A stretch of 64,000 nucleotides of DNA from Gracilaria vermiculophylla. Its lineage: Eukaryota; Rhodophyta; Florideophyceae; Gracilariales; Gracilariaceae. The DNA lies in assembly GCA_019155205.2 (NCBI GenBank), contig JAHNZQ020000010.1, positions 1,975,170 through 2,039,169 on the forward strand, read 5' to 3'. Below, one piece after another: positions 1-10,160 of the stretch. The notes beneath the pieces were generated by a model. That model ran no database searches. It had not been told where the DNA came from and worked only from the letters and a program-made list of their open reading frames with translations. Positions within the stretch are counted from its first letter, which is position 1. Every line of letters begins with the position of its first letter. Made by a program: the position numbers and the translations under genes.

Positions 1-965
1 CCACCCGAGGAGTATCCTGTCCTTCTCTCCTTAGGTGGACTTCGTCGCGACCGGTATCCTGTCCTCCTCCGCGGGGCGTCAGGTCCAGACGGTGCATAGC
101 TAGATTCCTCAGGTGCTCCCGTTTCCCAACGGCAGTATCCTTTCCTCCTCTGGCGTGAGGGGTGGCAGTATCCTTTCCTTCTCTGCCCGGGGTCACCTTA
201 GGTGTAGGTAGAGGGAACCTCTCCTGTACGGATGAATAACTTTGAAACGCCGCTGTGGGGAGCAGCTGCGCGGTTTAAGAGCGAACCTCCGCACTGATAA
301 CATCTGAGATCACCTCAAGGAAGGGGTCCGAATCCAGCAAAGCATCCACAGCACGGTGAGCGCTCTCCGTTGCGATATCCTCCACAAGGGCGTGACGGCG
401 CGCTCCGAAGTCTGCTTCAACACCTGCAGGAATTCTTTCGACCAGCTCTTGTGAGAGCCAATCCGAAAGGCGCGGGGCCAGGGACTCCAAGACAGTGTTA
501 GCCTCCGGGTGTTCCCGTCCCTGCAGCTCCTGAGGTGGCGGCTGCGATCCCGTGTGCGGTTCTTCAACCTCCGCATCGGCGTTCTCCAGAGGTGTCGCGG
601 GGGAATTTCGCTTGCCTCCGATCATGCGTTCTCCTGAGGCGATTTCTGAAACGCTCTGCCGAGGAGCCAGGATTCCGAAGGAGACTTTCAGGGTCCTCCA
701 GAGTGGCGGCCATCTCCTGGGGAGCGCTGCGCGTGCTGCGCCCACCGACGGAGCCGGTTGCTTGAGGATCCTGTAGGGGGGTTTCCATGGGATGTTCTGA
801 GGGGTCCATAAAGGAGTAGGTCGGGGGTGATATGCTTTCACTTCCGGATCACATTAAGGAAGAATTCCACTGCTGGGGGTTGGTCGTTGCAAACTAGAAA
901 CGCGGCTCTGCTGCGACTTGTGCCAGTCCTTTAGGAACTGTGACCTTATGAGTCAGGAGACCAGT
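1..965 (-). mobile_element. Ty3/gypsy internal region (gag part), element A
   Basis: This is the internal region just inside the LTR at 966-1518, running leftwards off the window. Bases 1-300 match 4245-4540 closely and 275-841 match 5110-5650, so the same gag segment occurs twice in this nest. Counting from the LTR end, a possible primer-binding site starting TGG lies about two bases inside the LTR (around 940-963 on the minus strand); the matching place in element C also begins TGG. I could not assign the tRNA. The orientation (minus) follows from the gag reading direction and from the polypurine tract of the related element at 55.6 kb. Confidence 0.7.
275..841 (-). pseudogene. Gag N-terminal fragment of Ty3/gypsy element A
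   Basis: An open frame of 188 codons with a Pro-rich N-terminal half, then an acidic/amphipathic stretch rich in Ala, Glu and Leu. The same protein segment is read at 5185-5649, and its position next to an LTR, upstream of the gag pieces seen at 63.4-63.9 kb, identifies it as the start of gag. There is no in-frame ATG at the 5' end of the frame. It is a fragment of a decayed element, not a host gene. Confidence 0.55.
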
Positions 966-1518
966 TGTGGTACTGTCAGCCCTCCTGTCGAGGTAGTAAA
1001 GCACAACGTCCGTTAGGAGTTTTTGTTGACTCCAAAGGCGCTTAATCCTAAAGGTGGTCTCCGGTATCCGCTGTCGCGAGCCAAAGGTATTCTGAAAGGA
1101 GATCCGCAAACACAAAGCGGAGGGGGAGGTTCACTGGGCGGGCAATGCTCCTACAGGCGCTGCTATGATGCGACCTGGGAATCGGCGGCTTAGAAACCTG
1201 CGTAATCGACGAGAGACTCCAACCGGAAAAGTAGAAGAAGACTCAAGGGTGCTCGTCTTTACTTCCCCAGAGGTGGAGCTCAACCAGTAGATTAAATATC
1301 AAGCCGGGAGCCCACCTCTGCAGGTCGCACTACTGTGCTAATTACCCGCGTAAAAATTCTAAAATAAATAATAAATTCTACCGTACCTTAAGGATACTGT
1401 AGCGCACGCGGGCGAGATTATGCACCACGTGGCCCAGCTAATAAATTACGAACCCTGCTTAGGAATATTATACCTGAAGGCCAAACCACCGTATTTGCGT
1501 AGGAGCCACTGTACTACA
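966..1518 (-). repeat. Ty3/gypsy LTR, copy A
   Basis: A 553-bp LTR that begins TGTGGTACTGTCAG and ends CCACTGTACTACA as read on the plus strand; its sense strand is the minus strand. Near-identical copies lie at 4541-5104, 5772-6324, 3393-3941 (inverted) and 54676-55588. It is followed inward by gag, so it is probably the 5' LTR of element A. No 5-bp target duplication is visible at its outer side, where it cuts a SANT/Myb-like pseudogene. Confidence 0.85.
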
Positions 1519-2041
1519 CTCGGCGTCTTCCAGGGAAGCTCGAGCATTCTTTTTACGGACTGAATGTCGGGGTGAGGGTGTGCGGCAGTCCCCACCGGAC
1601 TGAGCCTCTGTGGCAATATTCTCAACTGCGTCCTCTTCAGATGTCTCGTTGCTAGCGTTACTCTCAATTTCAACCAGATCCACAAGATTTTCCATCGCCG
1701 ATATCAGCCCGTTCAGTCATTCGCTGTCTGATTGACTTCGATCTTCGAAAATCTGGCGGGCAAAAAGGGTCCCGAACAGGAATATTTTTCCTCTGTAGTC
1801 TTGCAAATTTTCGCTTCAGAGAGTCTACGTCTCTACTTCTCTCCGGGTAATGCTACTCGTGAAGCCGCACTACATGTCCCCACTCGTCACCTCCGACAGG
1901 CAGATTCTCCTGAAGGATATCGAGAAAGCTGTTGATATCTGTCTGAGAATATCCCCCGCCGCTTCCAACGTGCTTCTTACGAGAGGGGCCTCTCACTCCC
2001 CTTTTTTGTATAAGCGTGCTCAATCGCGGTCTCTGTTCCAT
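1519..2041 (-). pseudogene. SANT/Myb-like DNA-binding domain pseudogene, cut by an LTR
   Basis: Reading the minus strand from 2041, the frame encodes a block with YSQTDINSFLDI and LPVGGDEW, then after a frameshift near 1855 continues with a SLKRKF motif and a CPPDF...IRQR segment, and after another shift near 1690 continues as an acidic Ser/Glu-rich tail (codons 1695 to 1519). The order (helix with LxxI.E..LP.G.DEW, then SL+RKF, then PP...RAK-like) is that of a SANT/Myb-like domain I know from oomycete and algal repeat proteins. The C-terminus is lost where the LTR begins at 1518. Whether it was a host or a transposon gene cannot be told. Confidence 0.5.
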
Positions 2042-3299
2042 CCTATTACTTTATTGCAGCGGCACCATATGTGGTTTAGAGGATGTATTTTGATGTAGAG
2101 GAGACCTGAGTATAGCGTCTGATGGTGTCTGCGAGCCGGTGGCACAACACTCTATGTTGGCATGTTGAGTGCCCGTAGTATCACTAGGCATACTTCCTAG
2201 GGGGCCCCGAGACATTTTTCTTGAGTTCAGAGTACCCTGAATGTCACTATTATCTTCACAAGGTTCTTGAGGCTATAAAGCGACACTGCGCGAATCCACT
2301 GCCATTATAGGGTTCGGTGTGTGCGATTTGGATGCGGAGGATGCAATCGGCTTATGCATGAAGTGATACCAGCGATGGGGACAGCCGCAACAACAGTACA
2401 ATATTGGCAATCTATGCGGTCAAGCAACAGTGCAGAATAGTTACTGGATGCGTAACTAGGGCCGAGATGCAACGGAAGCCTGCCGCAGCAGAGTGTGATG
2501 GGACTGGGTGCACCGCGCAACACAGGCAGCTGAGCGCACGAGGCAAGACGTAGCGAAGAGCGCACCTTGTAGCACACAATGAAGAAAGGAGAAAGCGTTG
2601 AGCGGATCACAGACGTTAACGTGCAGCAGAGTACACAAACCGCAGCGTCCACCACACGATATAGACAGGAGAGCTCACCAAGGAGCACGAACCACAGAGG
2701 GCACCGATATGAAAGAGTAGCACGTGTTGCGTAGATCTGCTGGTCATGTAAGCTGCGTTGAACAGAGGTGCGAGAGCGTTGAGCCAACTCGATTTGACGG
2801 AAATATCGTGGTGTTACCAAGTGATCATGGTGCGCACGAGCACGAAGCGGTATGCGTCGACCATTTCGATGCGATAGGTAGGACGAGAAAGCCGACAGAA
2901 GGCCAGTAGCAGAACGCCATTAGACTGTAGAGTGAAAAGAATAGGAATAAATGTGACAGTTCGGGAGGCAAGAAGGTATGGGAAGAAGGCAAAGCGCAAA
3001 GAGCAGAGCGGGCGCGGAGGGCTAAGGGGATAAGCGGGCCCCAAGATTTACGTGGCGGAGAGCTGCGAATGATGAAGAGCCGGTGGGGGGAGGTTAAGCG
3101 TAAGTTGTGGAAGGCTCGTGGGAGGATAGCATGTAGGAGGTGAGCGATTTGGCGCGAGAAAAGCGATACGTGTCCATACACATTTTATTATATATGAGGG
3201 CTTGGTTCAACGGTTTGTGGAAATTGTGTACACATATATAGGATTGAAGCACGTATTTGAACGCAAATTAGGGTAAACACAAATCCCAATTGGTATTTT
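2042..3299. other. Intergenic, no supported gene
   Basis: Several open frames exist on the minus strand (for example 2305-2820) because the plus strand here is purine-biased, but their translations are Cys/Ser/Leu-rich without any recognisable motif. I see no repeat shared with the rest of the window until the LTR fragment that begins near 3300. Confidence 0.4.
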
Positions 3300-3392
3300 C
3301 AGGAAGCACCAATTAACGGAGATGCGTGGTACATTATTCCGCCAACGTGCGCTACAGTATCCTTAAGGAAGGGTAGAATATAGATTCATTTT
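3300..3392 (+). repeat. Truncated LTR fragment
   Basis: The stretch CGTGCGCTACAGTATCCTTA and its surroundings match the middle of the LTR that starts immediately to its right. It is therefore a partial LTR abutting a full LTR in the same orientation, evidence of rearrangement. The left edge is fuzzy. Confidence 0.55.
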
Positions 3393-3941
3393 TTTAGTAC
3401 AGTGGCTCCTTAGCGAAAAATGGTGGTTTGCCTTTATGGCATAATAAGGAGCGCTCGTATTTGATTAACTGAGCCCTGTGGTGCATAATTTGGCCCGTGT
3501 GCGCTACAGTATCCTTAAGAAACGGAAGAATTTACATTTATTTTAGATAATTTATGCAGGTAATTAGTATAGTAGCGAGACCTGCTGAGGCGGGCTCCAG
3601 GCGTGATACTTGATCTGCCGGTTGAGCTCCACCTCTCGGGAAGTAAGGACAAGCACCCTTGAGTCTTCATGTCATTTTCCGGTTGGAGTCTCTCGTCGAT
3701 CAACGCAGGTTTCTAAGCCGCCGATCCCCAGGTCGCACCATAGCAGCGCCTGTAGGAGCATTGCCCGCCCAGTGAGCGTTCCCCTCCGCTTGGTGTAAGC
3801 AGATCCCCTTTAAGAATTCCCCCGACTCCCGACAGAAGATACCGGAGACCACCTTTAGAAACACGCACCTTTTGGATTTGACAAAAACTCCTAACAGACG
3901 TTGAGCTCTAGTACTTCAAAGGGAAGGCTGACAATACCACA
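3393..3941 (+). repeat. Ty3/gypsy LTR, copy D (opposite orientation)
   Basis: A full-length (about 549 bp) LTR whose sense strand is the plus strand, from TTTAGTACAGTGG (expected TGTAGTACAGTGG) to CTGACAATACCACA. It lies opposite in direction to copies A, B, C and F. On its right it joins gag sequence that reads on the minus strand, so it does not belong to that gag; the junction is a rearrangement or an insertion without a visible target duplication. Confidence 0.75.
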
Positions 3942-4540
3942 GCTGGATCTTAGTGAGTCGTTTAGAGACCGACGCGTCGTAAAGAGTGGAGCGATCATTC
4001 AACCTATAGTTGTCATAATCCACCACTTTGGCGAAGAGGTCGCTAACGGGACGACCTTCCTGACCCTTCTGCTTTTCTCCTTGGGAGGTATACTGTCCTC
4101 CGAGCTGGAGCTGTTTACGGACTCGGAGTCTGAGCTTCTCTCCCAATCGGTGTCTCGATTTCTTCTTTTCTCCCCCCGTTTCTTTTGGCGTCTTTTCGTT
4201 ATGTGATCTGAGTGACTGACGATCTTCCCGTTATCCCGATCCATCCGAGGAGTATTGTGTCCTTCTCTCCTTGTGTGAATTCCTTCGCCACCTGGGTCTT
4301 GTCCTCCTCCGCGGGGCGTCAGGTCCAGACGGTGCATAGCAAGATTCCTGAGGGGCTTCCGTTTCTTCACGGCAGTATCCTTTCCTCCTCTGGCGCAGGG
4401 GGTGGCAGTATCCTGTCCTTCTCTGCCCGGGGTCACCTTAGGTGTTGATAGAGGGAACCTCTCCTGTACGGAAGAATAAATTTGAAACGCCGCTACTGGG
4501 AGCAGCTGCACGGTTTCAGAACGAACCTCAACACGGACAA
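3942..4540 (-). pseudogene. Gag middle region of Ty3/gypsy element C
   Basis: Matches the gag part at 63720-63950 (the block with SSSSEDSIPPKEKSRRVRKV) and, further right, bases 1-300 of this window. It encodes a low-complexity basic/Ser-rich stretch with repeated KDTA/QDTA-like units, mirrored in the DNA by repeated (G/C)AGTATCCT(T/G)TCCT motifs. It is continuous with the gag N-terminal part at 5105-5771 apart from the solo LTR inserted at 4541. Confidence 0.6.
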
Positions 4541-5104
4541 TGTGGTAATGTCAGCCCTGTTCACGAGGTAGTAAAGCACAACGTCCGTTAGGAGTTTTTG
4601 TTGACTCCAAAGGCGCGTATTCCTAAAGGTGGTCTCCGGTATCCGCTGTCGCGAGCCGGGGGAATTCTGAAAGGGGATCTGCTTACACCAAGCGAAGGGG
4701 GAGGTTCACTGGGAGGACAATGCTCCTACAGGCGCTGCTACGATGCGACCTGGGGATCGGCGGCTTAGAAACCTGCGTTGATCGACGAGAGACTCGAACC
4801 GGAAAATTAGATGAAGACTCAAGGGTGCTTGTCTTTACTTCCCGAGAGGTGGAGCTCAACCGGAAAATCAAGTATCAAGCCGGGAGCCCGCCTCAGCAGG
4901 TCTCGCTACTGTACTAATTACCTGCATAAATTACCTAAAATAAATAATATTTCTACCGTGTCTCAAGGATAATGTAGCGCACGTGGGCGGGATTATGCAC
5001 CACGTGGCCCAGCTAATAAAATACGAGCCCTCCTGAGGAATATTATCCCATTAGGCAAACCACCAGGCAAACCACCTTTTCTCCGTAGGAGCCACTGTAC
5101 TACA
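4541..5104 (-). repeat. Solo LTR with 5-bp target duplication
   Basis: A 564-bp LTR copy inserted in the gag of element C. The flanks carry the direct repeat GACAA at 4536-4540 and 5105-5109, and removing the LTR plus one GACAA rejoins gag exactly as in the uninterrupted copy near 290-310. This proves LTR-LTR recombination after insertion of a complete element, and shows that the family makes 5-bp target duplications. Confidence 0.9.
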
Positions 5105-5771
5105 GACAACATCTGAGATCACGTCTAGGAAGGGATCGAAATCCAGCAAAGCATACACAGCATGGTGAGCGCTCTCCGTAGCGATTACCTCCACAAGGAG
5201 GTAGCGGCGCGCTCCAAAGTGTGCTTCAACACATGCAGGTATTCCTTCGAACAGCTCCTGTGAGAGCCAATCCGTAAGCAGTGGGGCCAGTGACTCCAGG
5301 AGGGAGTTAATTTCAGGGTGTTCCCGTCCCTGCAGCTCCTAAGGTGGCGGCTGCGATGCCGTGTGCGGTTATTCAACCTCCACATCGGCGTTCTCCAGAG
5401 GTGTCGCGGGGGATTCCGGATGCCTCCGATCATGTATTCTCCTAAGGCGATTCTTGAAACGCTCCAAAGAGGAGCCAGGATTCGTAAGGAGACTTTCAAG
5501 GTCTTCCAGTCTGGCGGCCATCTCCTGGGGAGCGCTGCGCGTGCTGTACCCTTCCGCGGAGTTGGTTGCTCAAGCTTTCTGTAAGGGGGTTTCCATTGGG
5601 GCTTCTGAGAGGTCCATGGAGGAGTCGGTTGGGGGTAATTTTCTCCCACTTCCGAATCACCTTCGGGAAACTTTCACTGTTGGGTTCCGATCGTTGCAAA
5701 CTAGAAACACGGTTCTGTCATGACTTTTGCAATTCCTTAAGAAGACTGATCTTTTAAGTCGGGAGCCCAGA
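5105..5771 (-). pseudogene. Gag N-terminal fragment and leader of element C
   Basis: The frame at 5185-5649 is the counterpart of 275-841 (same Pro-rich start, same order of blocks) but has a different distribution of stops. Between it and the LTR at 5772 lies an untranslated leader; a TGG-starting primer-site candidate sits about three bases inside the LTR, near 5745-5768 on the minus strand. Confidence 0.55.
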
Positions 5772-6324
5772 TGTGGTACTGTCAGTTCTCTTTTCGAGGT
5801 AGTAAAGCACAACGTCTGTTGGGAGTTTTTGTTGATTCCAAAGGCACTAGTTCCTAAAGGTTGTCTCTGGTATTCGCTGTCGCGAGCCGGGGAAATTCCG
5901 AAAGGAAATCCGAACATACCAAGTGGTCGAGGAGGTTCACTGGGCGGACAATGCTCCTACAGGCGCTGCTACGAGGCGACCTGGGAATTGGCGGCTTAGA
6001 AACCTTTAAGATCTTCGACGAGAGTCTCCGACCGGAAACGTATACGTAGACTGAAGGGTGATTGGTTTATTTCCCCAGAGGTGGAACTCGACCGGCAGAA
6101 TACGTATCAAGCCGGGAGCATGCCTCGGCAAGTCTCACTACCGTAGTACTTTCCCGCACAAGTTAACTAGAAAATTTTAAATTCTTCCGTATCTCAAGGA
6201 TACTGTAGCGCATGCAAGCCGAATTATGCATCACGTGGCTCAGTTAATAAAATACGAGCCCTTTTTATGAATATTACGCCATAAAGCCACACCACCATAT
6301 CCCCTTAGTAGCCAATGTACTTCA
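5772..6324 (-). repeat. Ty3/gypsy LTR, copy C
   Basis: A 553-bp LTR from TGTGGTACTGTCAG to CAATGTACTTCA on the plus strand, placed as the 5' LTR of element C. Six bases beyond its end an inverted, truncated LTR begins, so its outer flank has also been rearranged. Confidence 0.85.
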
Positions 6325-6330
6325 CTATTT

Positions 6331-6595
6331 TTCCGGTTGGAGACACTCGGCGAACATCTTCAGGTTTCGAAGCCGCCATTCTCTAGGTCCCCTCGTAGCA
6401 GCGCCTGTAGGGGCATTGTCCGCCCAGTGAACCTCTCCCTTCGCTTGGTGTTTGCGGATCCCCTTTCAAAATTCCCCCAGCTTTTGATAGGGATTAACGG
6501 AGACCAACTTTTGGAAGTCGTGCCTTGAGAGTCAATTAAAACTCCTAACTGACGTTGTGCACTACCACCTTGAAAGGAGAACTGACGGTACCACA
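6331..6595 (+). repeat. Inverted truncated LTR (3' half), copy E
   Basis: Contains the second half of the LTR in plus sense, from TTTCCGGTTGGAGAC to the terminal GACGGTACCACA at 6595. Its 5' half is missing. Its end abuts a truncated Tc1/mariner 5' end. Confidence 0.75.
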
Positions 6596-6760
6596 ATTTG
6601 AAGCTGTTCGTGTTTGGAATGTAGAGAAATTTGAGCCATTTTCCCTGAAAAGAAGACAGTATACATTTCTTTTTGAAACGATTGCACACAAGAGACGAGC
6701 AAAACTTAGGCAACAGCACATTTTTGGCCCACGGTTTTGGAGTATTATGATTTTGAAACG
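6596..6760 (-). mobile_element. Truncated Tc1/mariner 5' end, head-to-head copy
   Basis: Read on the minus strand from 6760, this segment aligns over its whole length with the first 165 bases of the element that starts at 6763 (terminal CGTTTC.AAAA, the inner repeat TCGTTTCAAAAAG, a TCTTCTTTT tract, then a start codon followed by a MAQ...EQLQIV reading that parallels MAR...EQLLIV). It is cut off by the LTR fragment ending at 6595. It is a diverged copy, not a recent duplicate. Confidence 0.7.
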
Positions 6761-6762
6761 TA

Positions 6763-8040
6763 CAGTGCGTTTCCAAAACATATTACCCCTCAAAAGTGCA
6801 CCAAAACTGTACTGTAGGCTAGAATTTGCACATAGTCTATGTAGAATCGTTTGAAAAAGATATGTACACCTTCTTCTTTCTAGTAAAAATGGCTCGAGGC
6901 CCGCCACTTTTCAAGCAAGAACAGCTTTTAATCGTTAAATTGATCGCCGAGAAGCAATCTAACAGTGCTATCGCTAAAAACGTAAAGCGTTCTAGTGTCA
7001 CACTTGCTACTTTTCTCAAAATTCCGACTCTATATGGCTTAAAATGATCTCCGTGACGCCCGAAGAAGCTTAGCCCAGCAGACAAAAAAGGAATTAAAAG
7101 GGAGTTGTGTAAAGGAAAAGTATCGTGCAAAAAAATTGGAATTAATCTCAATCTCAACGTTTCTAAATCACCTATATGGAGGCAGATAAACAGCAAAAAT
7201 TTAATTAAATATAAAAAAATGGAGAAAACTTTCTTTCTCCAAGACCATCACAAGCAAAAGAAGATTAACTATTGTGCTGGAAAAGCCTACTGGAAAAAAG
7301 AATGGGAGAATGTTATTTTTACTGATGAAAAAAAATTCAACTTGGACGGACCAGATTGCTACAAATTTTATTGGCACGATCTTCGTGAGGAACGTCATTA
7401 ATTTTATACCAGGCACTCTGGTGGAGGCTCTGTAATGGTCTAGGCGGGCATTTCTAAAAAGGGTCTAACAGAAATTGCATTTATTGTAACGATCATGAAT
7501 GCAGAAAAATATCAAGAAGTTCTATACAACTATTTGCTACCTTTTGGTTTATGTTTCCATGAAGAAAATTTCATTTTTCAACAGGATAATGCGCTCGTAC
7601 ACACTGCATCTTTAATCAAAAATTGGCTACAGGAGTCTGACGTATCTGTTTTAGAATGACCAGCGCGCTCACCAGATTTTAACCCAATCAAACACGTTAG
7701 GGGACTGCTGGCAAGGATGGATTATGCGCATGGAAGGCAATTTCAGACAGTTTTTGAACTCAAAAACTGTATTAAAAATTGCTGGAAATCTAAAACAGTT
7801 TCAAGTTTGGAAAAGTACATCAATTCGATGCCGAAACGCTGCATTAGCGTTATACAGCAAAAAGGATGCAAAATAAACTATTGAGCGTCGCGCAGTAAAG
7901 ATTTGTTATTGATGATCATATGTTTTTGAAACGGTTTTTTGACTTTACTTTTTTCTGAACCCTATTTTTGTAGGCGTAAAGTATACATTTGTTCGTTTTT
8001 TTGATATTTCACAGCATGTCTTTGTTTTTGAAACAGTCTG
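6763..8040 (+). mobile_element. Tc1/mariner DNA transposon, decayed copy 1
   Basis: A 1278-bp element bounded by TA at 6761-6762 and 8041-8042, the target duplication of the Tc1/mariner superfamily. The ends are inverted: CAGTGCGTTTCCAAAACA on the left, and on the right the reverse complement reads CAGACTGTTTCAAAAACA. Inner copies of the repeat core (CGTTTGAAAAAG near 6848; TTTTGAAACGG near 7923) give an inverted repeat/direct repeat layout like that of Sleeping Beauty-type Tc1 elements. Between them lies a broken transposase. Confidence 0.88.
6889..7884 (+). pseudogene. Tc1/mariner transposase pseudogene
   Basis: Starts with ATG at 6889 (MARGPPLF) and an N-terminal helix-turn-helix-like part, then a frameshift between about 7040 and 7105. 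The DDE core is recognisable: FTDEKKFNLDGPD (first Asp) near 7320, FQQDNALVHTA (second Asp) near 7580, and SPDFNPIKHVRGLL near 7670, where the third acidic residue of the usual NPIE is Lys. In-frame stops occur at about 7399, 7441 (expected Trp in VMVW) and 7657 (expected Trp in LEWPARSPD). Several of these changes are G-to-A type on the coding strand. The product cannot be active. Confidence 0.88.
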
Positions 8041-8058
8041 TACCTCACATGCAAATAA

Positions 8059-8391
8059 TTGCGGATATATATGTTTAAGTTGTTGACATTCAACAGTTAC
8101 TTTAAAATTTTTATTCTAAAGTGCAATCGTGAATACAACACTGTAAGGATAATATTTAATGTTTTGCTAGATAGAAGAGACAAAGAAAACGTACATTGCT
8201 ATGTCTGTTCTTATTGGATGACGGTTAATAACCGTAAGTTTTACAGAAAAAAAGGTGAAGCTAGGCAGAAACAGTGGTGGTTCTAGTGTAAAAAGGTTAT
8301 CTGTTTTAATTGTTGGGATTCGTTGCAAGAAAAAGGTGTTATTCACAGCATTAATTCCGGACTCTTAGTTTGAAGAGTTGCAGACCCGGAA
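8059..8391 (+). pseudogene. Cys-rich zinc-binding fragment with in-frame stop
   Basis: An open frame starting just right of the Tc1 element reads through HCYVCSYWM, then a basic stretch, a TAG at 8284-8286 directly after QWWF, and continues in the same frame with CKKVICFNCWDSLQEKG. The spacing CxxC ... C-x4-C-x2-C resembles the C-terminal Cys-rich module of some transposases (piggyBac-like) or another zinc ribbon. It is probably the tail of a dead element into which the Tc1 copy inserted. The assignment is weak. Confidence 0.3.
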
Positions 8392-10160
8392 TGGTTAAAA
8401 GCAGTACAATTAGTCTTTTTGATCGTTTTGCTTGCCCCACGGCATCTCTCATGCATCTTTTTAAGCTTTTCGTGAGATGAAAGCTGATGGTGAGCCTAGT
8501 TTCAGATCGGTGCCGGCAGAATGGAAAATCACAAACAACGTTTAAGTACACGAGCGGTTAATGGAATCAAAAACGCCAGAGCGTCTTCATGTATTAAATA
8601 GTAGCATAGACTAATCTGTTAATTTTTTTTTGGCCGTGTAACTTTTTTTCTGCAAGCTTGCAGTGTTTAAAAGTCGCTAATGTCGTGAAGGCCCATCTAT
8701 GTTATTGGTTGTGCTTCGGGTCGCGCTAGCAGAAGCGCATAGTAGAGCTTGGGGCTTGAGCAAAAGTGTACAGCTACAAACTGTTTTGCGGCGCAGATCC
8801 AGGTCTCTCAGGGTGAGTCACGGTGTGTAAGACTAGATGGCGGGCTACGAAACAGGTTCTTTTGTATTTTCTCGCAGAAGATTACGAGGTTTGAACGCAA
8901 AGAACGTCGTCCATGGCTTTTTTAACGGCATACTTGGTGCTTGCGAAGGGCTTCATTGAATACATCCCGTACTCGATAATCTCTGAAGGATGAATGAAGA
9001 GGTATAGGGAAGAAGAAGGCGATACGCTTCGGAAATGAAACATTCCCGCGGATGGAAACACCGAAATAATCTAGATTTTGCTTTGTATTGCAATAGCCCC
9101 AGTGCGTGCAGCGCGACTATAGACTTTCTACATTGAAGCAAATCGTTCAGTAGCGCGACAGATTCTTGCAAATGGGATTGTCGCAGAGAATGAGATATTG
9201 CAATCGGGATCGGGATTCATGTAAACTTTAATACCATTTCATTACACTAATTCAATAGTTGTAAGACAATACCTGACTTTCTATGAGAAAATTACATTCA
9301 ATGATAAAAGGGGGAACTCGGAGGAAAACAAGCTTTATCGATAAATTGTTTTTGCTAAAATTCTTGTTATAACACGACAAAATAGTTGCACCGGTTAAAT
9401 GCAACTAAGCCTCCGTGCGAGAAGAAGAAGAGCGGCAGACGGGAAGACAAAAGCGCGAAACACAAGGGAAGATGAAATAGCTTCCACGATAAGGTAACCA
9501 GGTCAGTTGTCTCTGACGAACAACAGACAGATGTCACTGTCCGTTGTTCGTCAGAGAGAGTGAAAGCTTTCAGGGTATGTAAGCCTACCTGGCTTTGTTT
9601 TGCTTAGCTACGATGCGGATGCCGAAAATGTAGTGTTCCGCTCTTTTCCGTGTTTTCAGCGGCGTGGTATAACACGGCTATTGATGGGACGGCTTCGAAA
9701 GGGCAAGAGTGAGATGCAGATCAATCACGTACCTTAAATTCAACATACTTCCTTCTAGAGTAGACGTTTCTAAGGTCTGAACACGTTAACACAAGTGTCT
9801 CGTAGAGTTATTTTAGACAACAATCATCATCAAAAATCAGGACTGAAAATTTTCCTTGGAACCTTAACGTCTATATCATTAACACGAATAGTCCTCTCTG
9901 AACAATTTGCTACATTACGCGATCAATCAAGACCCAGGACTGATTTTTCGTTCGGCATCACGTCAACCAAAACACACCATTTACTTCGAGCAGGATTTTG
10001 AACAACAGAACTTTTTCAACTGCGAACTTCGTATGCAAATGCCGCTCAGTGTGCATAATTGCCAATCTGCTACTTTAGTGCGAAAAAACTCGTAATTCTT
10101 GTGCACATTATAAAATGAAATCATATTCAACAAGGGCTCAAATCAGTATTTCTCCGCTGT
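8392..10160. other. Intergenic with one strong hairpin
   Basis: No gene-like frame. The only structure I can point to is the 48-bp hairpin at 9510-9557. Several short frames (for example 9795-10001) lack any recognisable feature. Confidence 0.4.
9510..9557. repeat. Hairpin with 21-bp arms
   Basis: The left arm 9510-9530 (TCTCTGACGAAC...) and right arm 9537-9557 are reverse complements at 20 of 21 positions around the loop ATGTCA. Weaker pairing (CCAGGT/ACCTGG) continues outside. It could be a small RNA precursor, a foldback element or a transcript-end structure. Confidence 0.6.

Noticed and set aside
945..965. Resemblance of the sequence next to LTR A to a tRNA-Met anticodon arm
   Set aside because: It matches in the tRNA sense, not as the complement required for a primer-binding site, and it is not conserved in element C.
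2305..3181. Minus-strand frames of 171 and 118 codons
   Set aside because: Low-complexity Ser/Cys/Leu/Pro translations of purine-biased DNA with no motif or relative.
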